From: Acidobacteriota bacterium
GTDB lineage: Bacteria; Acidobacteriota; Holophagae; Acanthopleuribacterales; Acanthopleuribacteraceae
NCBI GenBank assembly: GCA_020439745.1
Contig: JAGQSC010000017.1
Location: 1-64,000 of the forward strand
Length of the DNA: 64,000 bases
Reading direction: 5' to 3'
Shown: one piece after another, positions 16,479 to 24,041 of the stretch
How the letters are laid out: each line of letters begins with the position of its first letter
How positions within the stretch are numbered: the stretch's first letter is position 1
The notes under the pieces: model-generated
Seen by the model: only the letters and a program-made list of their open reading frames with translations
What the model was told of the DNA's origin: nothing
Database searches by the model: none
Program-made: the position numbers and the translations under genes

Positions 16479-18024
16479 GGATGTGCCGTTTGTTCTTCAG
16501 GTATTCGGCTTTCAACGCACTGTACTGTAGCTTACCGTTGTAGGTGCGGGGAATGGACTGTGGTTTGACCAACATGACTTTATCGGGTCGGTAGCCAAGG
16601 TTTTCGTGGGTGTGTTGCTGAAGTTGCCGAACCAGTTCAGCCTGATCATCATCGCTGGCACGCCCCCGTTCCCATTCGCAAAAAAGGATGATCTGTTCGC
16701 CTTCAATCCCTCCTGCATCCACACCGATGGCTGCGGCCAGGCGCACACCGGGCACTTCTTCGGCCACTTCCTCAATCTCTCGAGGGGCCAAGTTTCGTCC
16801 GGCACGGATAATAATGTTCTTGGCACGACCTACAATAAAGAGGTGACCTTCGGAGTCCAGGTAGCCCACATCCCCAGTACGTAAGAATCCGTTCGGTCCT
16901 TTCAAAGCCGCCGTTGCCTCGGGATTGCGGTAGTAGCCTTGAGTGCAGTTGGGACCTTTGATCAGAATTTCGCCTTGAACGTAAGGCTCAGCCGTGCCTT
17001 CAATAGCGATTTCCATACCTGGAATAGATTTGCCCGCGGAAACATGACCTTCCTCGTCGATCAATCGGTCCTGGCGGTCCATGTGCCAGAAACTCGCAGC
17101 GACCGAAGCCTCAGCCAAACCGTATCCCGGTTTCAGGACGCCGTTTAGGTCAAATTTTTCCTCGAAACGTTCAATGGTGGAGGCACGAACCGGTTCCGCG
17201 GCAATCAGCGCCCGTCTCAGTGAACGGAGGTCGTATTTAGAGCGCCGTGTGAACTTGGTGGCAAATCGGTAGCCGAAATCCGGTGATGCGGTCATGGTGC
17301 CTCTGTGTCGCGCTATGGCCGAAAACCAGGTGAACGGTTTGGGCGAAATGGGCAACAACACGAGTTTGGCTCCTAAGTAAAAGGGGCACATGGTCATGGT
17401 AATCAAACCCATGTCGTGATACACCGGTAACCAACTTACAAACACATCCTCAGGCTCAAATTGGGCTGCTGGGATCATTTGTCTGATGTTGGCCAGAAGG
17501 TTACCGTGCGTGAGCATGACGCCCTTGGGATTGCCTGTGGTTCCCGATGTGTATTGCAACATGGCCAGGTCATCTTGTGCGGGTCGTTCCGAAACCGATC
17601 GGTTGGGGCGAGGCCCTCGCAGATCCACAATCACGGGGGCTGGTCCCTCGAGATGAGGCTTGAGTTCTTCGAGCAGCAACGTGATGTCACTATGTTCCGT
17701 AACAATGGTGGTCGCACCCGACAAATTGACCAGCGTGGCCAAACGCGCCGGCGATGACCCGTGAAAGATGGGAACTGCCACCGCGCGGCACATGAGCACC
17801 CCATAATAGGCGTGAAAGAATTCTGCAGAGTTGGAGAGCTGCAGAATCACTCGGTCACCTGAGCCCACGCCGTGGTCCTGAAGCAGGGCCGCAAATTGGG
17901 TGCAGGCCAGCCATAGACACTCGTAGCTAGTTGGTTGATCGTCCCATACCACCGCATCCTTGTTGGATTGGGTTTGAACGCTCGAGTAGAGCATGTCTAT
18001 CAGATTGTCGGTCTGTGAAAGCAT
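16471..18024 (-). CDS. Fatty acyl-AMP ligase-like adenylating enzyme
   Basis: This 517-residue member of the ANL superfamily would activate a carboxylic acid with ATP and pass it to a carrier. The P-loop YTSGTTGNPKGVML lies near residue 160, YGLAEASVAASF near 310, and RTGDVGYLDSEG plus GRNLAPREIEE follow. The stretch YHDMGLITMTMCPFYLG resembles fatty acyl-AMP ligases (FAAL), which load ACP instead of CoA. An ATG at 18024 with GGAG six bases ahead was preferred over TTG 18030. The acp gene lies two genes upstream, so loading of that ACP is the natural reading. Acyl-CoA synthetase activity is the alternative. Confidence 0.85.
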   Translation of the reverse strand: MLSQTDNLIDMLYSSVQTQSNKDAVVWDDQPTSYECLWLACTQFAALLQDHGVGSGDRVILQLSNSAEFFHAYYGVLMCRAVAVPIFHGSSPARLATLVNLSGATTIVTEHSDITLLLEELKPHLEGPAPVIVDLRGPRPNRSVSERPAQDDLAMLQYTSGTTGNPKGVMLTHGNLLANIRQMIPAAQFEPEDVFVSWLPVYHDMGLITMTMCPFYLGAKLVLLPISPKPFTWFSAIARHRGTMTASPDFGYRFATKFTRRSKYDLRSLRRALIAAEPVRASTIERFEEKFDLNGVLKPGYGLAEASVAASFWHMDRQDRLIDEEGHVSAGKSIPGMEIAIEGTAEPYVQGEILIKGPNCTQGYYRNPEATAALKGPNGFLRTGDVGYLDSEGHLFIVGRAKNIIIRAGRNLAPREIEEVAEEVPGVRLAAAIGVDAGGIEGEQIILFCEWERGRASDDDQAELVRQLQQHTHENLGYRPDKVMLVKPQSIPRTYNGKLQYSALKAEYLKNKRHIHD

Positions 18025-18039
18025 GATCAACTCCGTGCA

Positions 18040-18969
18040 TTAAGGGGATTGGCGAAACAGCGTCCCGTGGCGCGAGACAAGCTGAAGTGGATCCCGGATC
18101 GCATGATAAAAGACGAGCCCCTGATTTTTAGGAATCCAGTGGCACGTAAGCGAATGCCTTGAATAGGAGCCAGCACCTTGGCCAAGGAGTCCAGGCGTAA
18201 GTTCCGAAGAGCCGGGTTTGAGACTGCCGTGTAGCGTCCTGGACGAGAAAAAGACCACATCCCCACAGTTCAAGGCCGGTGCGTAAGGTTCAACTCCGGA
18301 CGCTCTGATGAGCGACATCAGGTACTTACGTGTTTTGGTGACTTCTTTCAGGGAAAAGGATTTGCCGTGAAGCTGATAACCCTGAATTACGGAGACGGAC
18401 TGATCCTCGTAGGCTCGCGCTAACTGGGTGATTTGGGGTTCAAACGCCCCGTCTTCCAGCAGTCGGTTGCTTTTGGGGTAGACGCAGAAACGCCCGCCCA
18501 AGACATCGATATCTTCGAGTGCGATCCAGGCCCCAAGAAGCGCACCTCTTTCTTCTGTATCCATGAAATGGCTGTCCATGTGTGCATCGGTGCCGCGGCT
18601 GCTCTCGAAATACATGGACTGGACCATAACGGGTTGATCGCCCAAGAGTTCGTTGAGTGTTGCTTGCAGGGATTGATGGGTAAACACGCCCAACACAGCT
18701 TCGGTAAAAGGTAAATGGGTTTGGATATTGTGGACATCCAACATGGGATTGGTCATGAGACCGTATTCAGAGAGGTTATGACGTTCGGCCCGAGTCGTCG
18801 TCTGTCTCATGAACGCGTCATCGCTGGGCTTGATCTCGCTCAAGAAAGCCTCTTTGGCGCGCGTGCAGACATCTGCAGGGACTAGCCCACGAGCCACCAG
18901 ATAACCGTGCTCTTGAAGAAAGCTGCGCTCGGAACCGGGAGTTGCGGGACCCTCCGGCCAATTCGTCAA
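18040..18969 (-). CDS. Phytanoyl-CoA dioxygenase (PhyH) family oxygenase
   Basis: The 309-residue protein is an Fe(II)/2-oxoglutarate dioxygenase of the PhyH family. Iron ligands H130 and D132 (DAHMDSHF) and distal H247 (RTLHGSL) are present, and R271 fits the 2-oxoglutarate-binding arginine. Known relatives hydroxylate acyl-CoA, acyl-ACP or peptidyl-carrier-bound substrates. It starts at TTG 18969, overlapping the acp stop codon (TTGA), so it is coupled to the carrier protein; a carrier-bound acyl chain is therefore a likely substrate. The position of oxidation cannot be read from sequence. Confidence 0.88.
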   Translation of the reverse strand: MTNWPEGPATPGSERSFLQEHGYLVARGLVPADVCTRAKEAFLSEIKPSDDAFMRQTTTRAERHNLSEYGLMTNPMLDVHNIQTHLPFTEAVLGVFTHQSLQATLNELLGDQPVMVQSMYFESSRGTDAHMDSHFMDTEERGALLGAWIALEDIDVLGGRFCVYPKSNRLLEDGAFEPQITQLARAYEDQSVSVIQGYQLHGKSFSLKEVTKTRKYLMSLIRASGVEPYAPALNCGDVVFFSSRTLHGSLKPGSSELTPGLLGQGAGSYSRHSLTCHWIPKNQGLVFYHAIRDPLQLVSRHGTLFRQSP

Positions 18970-19199
18970 CTGATTTCCTCGATCATCTTCTGGTATGCAT
19001 CACTGACCGTTTGCACTTCATCGAAGTCAAGATCGTCAAACTCCACATCGAGCTGTGATTCGACTTCCGCAATAATATTCACCATCGCCAGTGAATCGGC
19101 ACCAAGATCATTCATCATGTGGGAATCAGGCTGAATTCGCTTGGGGTCAATGCCCAGCTGATCAGCAACGATATTCTTGAATTGATCCATTGATAGCAT
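18966..19199 (-). CDS. Acyl carrier protein
   Basis: This 77-residue ACP carries the phosphopantetheine attachment serine S36 in LGADSLAMVNI. It is acidic and ends DAYQKMIEEIS. AGGAGG lies five bases ahead of ATG 19199, which fixes the start; the frame is open further upstream into bioD. It lies 58 bases after bioD and overlaps phyH. It looks like a dedicated carrier of this operon, additional to the housekeeping AcpP, which normally sits with fabD/fabG/fabF. Confidence 0.95.
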   Translation of the reverse strand: MLSMDQFKNIVADQLGIDPKRIQPDSHMMNDLGADSLAMVNIIAEVESQLDVEFDDLDFDEVQTVSDAYQKMIEEIS

Positions 19200-19257
19200 G
19201 GACGCCTCCTTTACGGCCTCACTGTGTTTGGAAACAGCCTTGATGTCAAGTCCCTTG

Positions 19258-19893
19258 TCATGATTCGTTGCGATGTGCCTGCCAACGAGCGACCCATTGC
19301 TTGAGGACAGGTGCAAAGCGGTGGGCCTGGCAAGTTATGGCATGGGCATCCACTTTGTCAAGGTTAGGTATCTGGAAATCGGGGACCTCAGGGAATTGGC
19401 TACGCACAACGTCACGGCTAGACCAAGTCACCTGACCCGAATAGACAATGCCTAATATTGGGACGCGTTCACGTAACAAGGTCAAAGTCATCAAGGTGTG
19501 ATTGATGGATCCCAAGTAGTGGCGAGCCGTCAAGAGCACAGGCATCTGTAAATGGATCATCAAATCGAGCATGGTCTCTTTCATATTGATAGGTGCCATG
19601 ATCCCACCTGCACCTTCCACGACCAGTGGTCGCCGATTGGGTGGCTGGATCTCTTTCAGGCGGATGAGGGTTTCTTCTTGGGCGGCGGCAGCGTGTGGGG
19701 AACAGGCGCGTTTCAGGCGAACTTTTTCTGGAACAATGGCACAGTTCGTGAGTTCGTGGACGATCATTGAGTCGGATTGATGAAGGTCGCCTGCTTGGAT
19801 GGGTTTCCAGTAGGTTGCGCCTAGGGCATGAACCGCGATGGCTGAAACAAGGGTCTTTCCCACTCCGGTATCGATGCCGGTCACAAAAATCAC
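19258..19893 (-). CDS. bioD: Dethiobiotin synthetase
   Basis: This 211-residue ATPase converts DAPA, CO2 and ATP to dethiobiotin. The modified P-loop GIDTGVGKT begins at residue 6, WKPIQAGD carries the conserved lysine, and VEGAGGIMAPI matches the BioD signature (GAGG). It starts at GTG 19893, overlapping the bioF stop (GTGA). Length is typical. Confidence 0.95.
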   Translation of the reverse strand: MIFVTGIDTGVGKTLVSAIAVHALGATYWKPIQAGDLHQSDSMIVHELTNCAIVPEKVRLKRACSPHAAAAQEETLIRLKEIQPPNRRPLVVEGAGGIMAPINMKETMLDLMIHLQMPVLLTARHYLGSINHTLMTLTLLRERVPILGIVYSGQVTWSSRDVVRSQFPEVPDFQIPNLDKVDAHAITCQAHRFAPVLKQWVARWQAHRNES

Positions 19894-21005
19894 CGCAAAA
19901 GTTCCTTGATGGTCTGAACGAGTCGATCGATATCTGTGATCGAATTATGACGGTGAAGGCAGATGCGCAATCGTTCCTGACCCTCTGGTACGGTAGGATG
20001 CCGCATGGCCTTAACGGCGAAACCCTCTTCTTGAAGGCGGCTGGCTAAATGGACCGAGGCTGAAGCACCAGGCACCTTCAATCCTTGTATGGCTGAATTC
20101 GAGATAATCGCGCCTTCGAACTGAAAACGCTGCTTGAATACACGGATGAGTTGGTGGAGTTCTGCGACATGTTCCGGGTGTGCTCCAAGGTGTTCGTAGG
20201 CAAGCTGGATCGCCACCATTGAAGAAGGTGGCAACGCGGTCGTATAGATGAAGGGTCGCGCGAAATTGATCAGATACTCGCGCAAATCAGCGGAACCTAA
20301 GATGGCGGCACCATGCACACCCATGGCTTTGCCAAACGTGTGGACCCGCGCGAAGACATGATCGTGCAAATCACGAGCGACGACTAATCCCTTGCCGGCC
20401 GGCCCCAAAACGCCAGTAGCGTGGGCTTCATCCACAATTAATCGGGCACCAAAGCGTGCACATAACGCAACAAGAGACCCCAAATCAGGTCCATCTCCAT
20501 CCATGGAATACACGGATTCCACAATCACATAGCTGGTGCCTGTGCAGCGCGTTAACAGATGCTTGAGGTGGTTGAGGTCGTTGTGTTTGAAGGATGTGTT
20601 GCGAGCGAATCCGAGACGAATCCCGTCACGAATCGATGCGTGAATCCAAGCATCGTAGAACACCCACTCGCCGCGCCTTGGGATGGTACTGAGCAATGCA
20701 AGATTGGCATCGTAACCTGAATTGAAGATCAGAGCAGCCTCGGCATCATGAAATCTCGCAACGATAGCTTCGGCCCGTGCGTGCTGATGCGTGTGTCCTG
20801 TGACCAAACGCGAACCGCTGGATCCGTGGGAAAGCTCGACGGTTGCACGATGGATGGCACGGTTCAATTCGGCATCGCGGGCATAACTCAGGTAGTCATT
20901 TGAGCTGAGGTCTACAGGACCGGTCGCAGTCTCCAAGCTTCGCAAGGTCTGTTGTTGACGCCGGAGCTGCAGTAGGTCCATGTGTTTGGTGGGCAACTGC
21001 CTCAT
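19890..21005 (-). CDS. bioF: 8-amino-7-oxononanoate synthase
   Basis: This 371-residue alpha-oxoamine synthase condenses pimeloyl-ACP/CoA with alanine to KAPA. It shows SSNDYLSY near the N-terminus, SGSRLVTGH, the PLP site VDEAHATGVLG, and the Schiff-base lysine in HTFGKAMG. ATG 21005 overlaps the bioB stop codon (ATGA). Related enzymes (serine palmitoyltransferase, KBL, CqsA-like) share these motifs, but the direct coupling to bioB and bioD makes BioF the clear assignment. Confidence 0.94.
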   Translation of the reverse strand: MRQLPTKHMDLLQLRRQQQTLRSLETATGPVDLSSNDYLSYARDAELNRAIHRATVELSHGSSGSRLVTGHTHQHARAEAIVARFHDAEAALIFNSGYDANLALLSTIPRRGEWVFYDAWIHASIRDGIRLGFARNTSFKHNDLNHLKHLLTRCTGTSYVIVESVYSMDGDGPDLGSLVALCARFGARLIVDEAHATGVLGPAGKGLVVARDLHDHVFARVHTFGKAMGVHGAAILGSADLREYLINFARPFIYTTALPPSSMVAIQLAYEHLGAHPEHVAELHQLIRVFKQRFQFEGAIISNSAIQGLKVPGASASVHLASRLQEEGFAVKAMRHPTVPEGQERLRICLHRHNSITDIDRLVQTIKELLR

Positions 21006-21970
21006 GAAGGTCTTGAACTGACCTCTAAGGACATGGCTCGCAGGCCCAGAATCTGGAACAGGGCTCGATCGCCTTGCTGATCCGGATTGGGTGTGGTCAG
21101 AAGTTTGTCGCCTGAAAAGATGGAGTTGGCACCAACCATGAAACACAGGGCCTGGGCCTCGGCGGACATATTCAGTCGGCCTGCTGAAAGTCGAACTCGA
21201 GCTTCTGGCATCAGGACGCGTGCAGTAGCGATGGTTCGGATCATGGTCCAGGTGTCGGGCGGTTGTTGATCCTGGAGAGGCGTTCCGGCAACTGGGACAA
21301 GGGCGTTGATGGGTACCGATTCAGGGTGTGGATTCATGGATGCCAAGGAGGCGAGCAGCCCAATTCGATCATCGTCACTTTCACCAAGTCCTACAATGCC
21401 GCCACAACACACCGAAAGACCCGCATTGCGCGCATGCTCTAAGGTCTGGAGGCGTGCGTCGAAGTCCCGAGTGGTGATAATCGATTCATAGTATTCAGGA
21501 GATGTATCCAGATTGTGATTGTAGGCGTGGAGTCCTGCCGACTTGAGCCTTTTTGCTTGAGACTCGGTCAACATACCTAGGGTGCAGCAAACCTCCATGT
21601 CCATCTGACTGATGGCAGTCACCATTTCGATCACTCGGTCGAAATCCTTGTTGTCCTTCACTTCCCGCCAAGCCGCGCCTAGACAAAAACGAGTCGCGCC
21701 TTCCGCCTTGGCGGCGGTAGCACTTTCAACCACATCGGCAACATTCATAAGCTTATGTGAACCAACCGCCGTTTGGTAGCGGGCCGATTGTGGGCAGTAT
21801 GCGCAGTCTTCCGAGCATCCGCCTGTCTTGATCGAGAGCAGCCTGCTCACTTGAACGGCTGCGGGATCATGCCTTTCTCTGTGAACCGAAGCGGCTTCAT
21901 GCATGAGTTCAATCAGCGGCTTGCGGTAGATCTCGGCCACTTCACTTCGAGTCCAGTCAGAACGTTTCAT
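21002..21970 (-). CDS. bioB: Biotin synthase
   Basis: This 322-residue radical-SAM enzyme inserts sulfur into dethiobiotin. The 4Fe-4S cluster motif is C52-x3-C56-x2-C59 (GGCSEDCAYC). Cysteines in TRFCLGAAW, EVCCTLGML and SVCCGGIVG and the arginine in VRLSAGR match the 2Fe-2S site of E. coli BioB. ATG 21970 is preferred because GAGGGATG precedes it; the frame also offers GTG 22018. It is the first gene of the eleven-gene operon. It is slightly shorter than E. coli BioB (346) at the C-terminus. Confidence 0.96.
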   Translation of the reverse strand: MKRSDWTRSEVAEIYRKPLIELMHEAASVHRERHDPAAVQVSRLLSIKTGGCSEDCAYCPQSARYQTAVGSHKLMNVADVVESATAAKAEGATRFCLGAAWREVKDNKDFDRVIEMVTAISQMDMEVCCTLGMLTESQAKRLKSAGLHAYNHNLDTSPEYYESIITTRDFDARLQTLEHARNAGLSVCCGGIVGLGESDDDRIGLLASLASMNPHPESVPINALVPVAGTPLQDQQPPDTWTMIRTIATARVLMPEARVRLSAGRLNMSAEAQALCFMVGANSIFSGDKLLTTPNPDQQGDRALFQILGLRAMSLEVSSRPS

Positions 21971-22038
21971 GATCCATCCCTCAGTTGACAGAGTCGCGTT
22001 CCCCTTGGACGAAAACACGCGTCAAAAATGAAAGCAGG

Positions 22039-22081
22039 ATTCTAACATTACCCTATGTTTAAGAAAAAATATGCTGGGTAA
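22039..22081 (-). promoter_or_regulatory. Candidate bioB promoter with operator-like repeat
   Basis: On the minus strand an extended -10 element TG-T-TAGAAT lies at 22047-22039, about 70 bases ahead of the bioB ATG. An inverted repeat TTACCC/GGGTAA (22048-22053 and 22076-22081) spans the -35 region and abuts the -10. BirA operators are also widely spaced inverted repeats, but their arms (GTTAACC-like) and roughly 15-base spacer differ from this 22-base spacer, so the regulator is uncertain. Confidence 0.35.
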
Positions 22082-22097
22082 CGTGGATCAGACCCAA

Positions 22098-22832
22098 CTA
22101 AAAGCGCGGCAGGTAAAAATCAACACGTGTGCCCGAACTCATATTTTGAAAGACGGTGATGGTCTTGTTTCGCATGCATGCTGCCTGAATGAAGGGGAGC
22201 CCCAATCCCCGTCCCTTTCCTTTGGTTGAATAGAAGGGCTGAAAAATGCGTTCTGCATGCTGGAGTCCGGGTCCAGAATCGGTGATGGAAACCACCACGG
22301 CGCCACCTTCAATCGAAAGATCTCGAGACCCACTTTTGGTGATGCGCGTCTTTGTCTTGACACAACCTTCAGGACAAGCTTCGGCGGCATTTGTCAGTGC
22401 AGCAGCCAATGCCAAGGACATGTGCCGTGGGTCGACCATCGCTTCATGCTTGGTGTCGATTACAGTGTTCCAATCGACCGTCTCACTTAAGTCAGGCGTC
22501 AGTTCATGAAATGCGCTGTCAATCAAGGTTTGAACCGAAACCCGAGTGGGCTGCCATTCTTTCAGCGTGTCGAATGCTCGGAGCCGGTTCGCAAGGAAAT
22601 TGAGTCTTTGGGTGGCTTCACTCATTAAGCTGAGATAGGTAAAAGTGGGGCTTTCTGGCTCCAGTGAGCCCTTAACAAGTTCGAATCCGATACCCAAACC
22701 TTGCAATGTGTTGTTGAGCTCGTGGGCAATTCCCTTGGAGAACTGAGCTATTTTCTCAAAACACTGGTCGCGGCTGTCTGAATGACACAGCCCGACAACA
22801 TATCGTTGGTCGGTACTGCTGCTTGAAACCAT
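22098..22832 (-). CDS. Orphan cytoplasmic histidine kinase
   Basis: The 244-residue protein is a bare kinase core. It has an H-box GIAHELNNTLQG with H37, a four-helix dimerisation segment, an N-box NAAEA, DSGPGL and a GKGRGLGL lid. There is no membrane segment and only about 30 residues precede the H-box, so no sensory domain is encoded. No response regulator is adjacent. ATG 22832 has GGAG five bases ahead and was chosen over GTG 22838. The NtrB/PAS-less type often serves as a soluble partner of other sensors. It lies 127 bases upstream of bioB on the same strand. Confidence 0.85.
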   Translation of the reverse strand: MVSSSSTDQRYVVGLCHSDSRDQCFEKIAQFSKGIAHELNNTLQGLGIGFELVKGSLEPESPTFTYLSLMSEATQRLNFLANRLRAFDTLKEWQPTRVSVQTLIDSAFHELTPDLSETVDWNTVIDTKHEAMVDPRHMSLALAAALTNAAEACPEGCVKTKTRITKSGSRDLSIEGGAVVVSITDSGPGLQHAERIFQPFYSTKGKGRGLGLPFIQAACMRNKTITVFQNMSSGTRVDFYLPRF

Positions 22833-22920
22833 GAGCACTCCGGATGATGAATAGTAACTTTATCGGCGGTGAATGGTGTCAACTTTAGGTTAAATGTAAC
22901 TTTTTGCATTTTTTTGAAAT

Positions 22921-22938
22921 GTTCACGTTGACGTGAAC
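22921..22938. repeat. 18-base perfect palindrome over a stop codon
   Basis: GTTCACGT-tg-ACGTGAAC overlaps the last codons of the racemase-family gene (stop at 22923-22925). It lacks a T-tract on the minus strand, so it is not a normal terminator; it may be a protein-binding site for the downstream histidine kinase gene, 89 bases away. Confidence 0.35.
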
Positions 22939-24041
22939 TCTTGACGTATCGGTATGTTGTCCGCGCCGGGCTCTTGGGTGGGGGAGGGTGTGGTGCAAGG
23001 AGTACGACTAAAACGAATGGGAGGCGCGGCTGTCATGACACCGTTATGGAGGTGCAGTGCGTTCCTGGCCATAAGATGGGGATCGGACTTGAGGTCGCAT
23101 AAACGATTTACAGCTGTGAGGCAACAGTGATGGTGGATGCCTATGCCTACCCAGTAATCGAGCCCATGTCGACGTATCAGGTCCGTGACTTCGTCAATTA
23201 ACAATGCCTGATCGGAATCAAACTGACGGCTTATCCAGTCCTCTTGAGCCACGGCTTTACAAAATCGGCTCCAGAATTTGGGTTCCAGTGCACCGAGTGC
23301 CACATGACGGCCATCGCCTGTGGGGTAGACGTTGTAACAGGCGAGTGAACCGGCCAGGGGATGACCTCCTGGATGAATATCGCCTAGTGATTGATGAGCC
23401 ATTTGCAAACTGACAAGCGGCAGGAGACCCTCCACCATGGAGACGTCAACTTGTTGCCCGATGTTTGATTTTTGGCGTGCACACAAAGCTGCGAGCGTGG
23501 CAATCACCGCCATGTATCCTCCGCCCGCAGTGTCCGCGACTTGGATGGGCAGGGGCATTACGTCGCCATTTCCCGTCCCGTTCAACGCGAGGATGCCCGA
23601 CATCGCCGCGAAATTGATATCGTGTCCGGGCTCTTGACTCATGGGTCCATCTTGTCCGTATCCGGTTAATGAGACCCAAATCAGTTGCGGGTTTAGCGCA
23701 CAGGCCCATGAATAACCGATTCCCTTATGGTCCAAGTATCCTGGACGAAACGGTTCAATCAGTACGTCAGCCCGACGTACCAATTGCTCAAGGAGATGGA
23801 AATCGGCGGGTGCACTCAGATCTAGGACTAGACTCTCCTTTCCTGCGTTGAGTGCCTCGTCTGCTGGAACCAGATCACGGTCGGCGGGCGGAAGTATTCG
23901 GACAGGATCGATCTTTCCTTTTTCTTCCACTTTAATCACACGCGCCCCCAACTCGGCTAACAAACGGGTTGTTAGTGGGCCTGGGTAATGGCGGGTAAGA
24001 TCAAGAACTAAGGTCCCGTCGATGGGACCTTTGATCGTCAT
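22923..24041 (-). CDS. CaiB/BaiF family, alpha-methylacyl-CoA racemase-like
   Basis: This 372-residue class III CoA-transferase-fold protein resembles alpha-methylacyl-CoA racemase more than CoA transferases. PGHDINFAAMSG contains the racemase-type catalytic aspartate region, DVSMVEGLL follows, and IEPFRPGYLD is the usual CoA-binding segment. Racemases of this family convert (2R)- to (2S)-methylacyl-CoA so that branched chains can enter beta-oxidation. The gene is coupled by ATGA to the acyl-CoA dehydrogenase gene and ends the fatty-acid oxidation operon. A CoA transferase role cannot be excluded. Confidence 0.82.
   Translation of the reverse strand: MTIKGPIDGTLVLDLTRHYPGPLTTRLLAELGARVIKVEEKGKIDPVRILPPADRDLVPADEALNAGKESLVLDLSAPADFHLLEQLVRRADVLIEPFRPGYLDHKGIGYSWACALNPQLIWVSLTGYGQDGPMSQEPGHDINFAAMSGILALNGTGNGDVMPLPIQVADTAGGGYMAVIATLAALCARQKSNIGQQVDVSMVEGLLPLVSLQMAHQSLGDIHPGGHPLAGSLACYNVYPTGDGRHVALGALEPKFWSRFCKAVAQEDWISRQFDSDQALLIDEVTDLIRRHGLDYWVGIGIHHHCCLTAVNRLCDLKSDPHLMARNALHLHNGVMTAAPPIRFSRTPCTTPSPTQEPGADNIPIRQEFTST

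Noticed and set aside
22839-22922. Sigma-70 promoter TTGACA in front of the histidine kinase
   Set aside because: A TTGACA exists on the minus strand, but no acceptable -10 lies 16-18 bases downstream.
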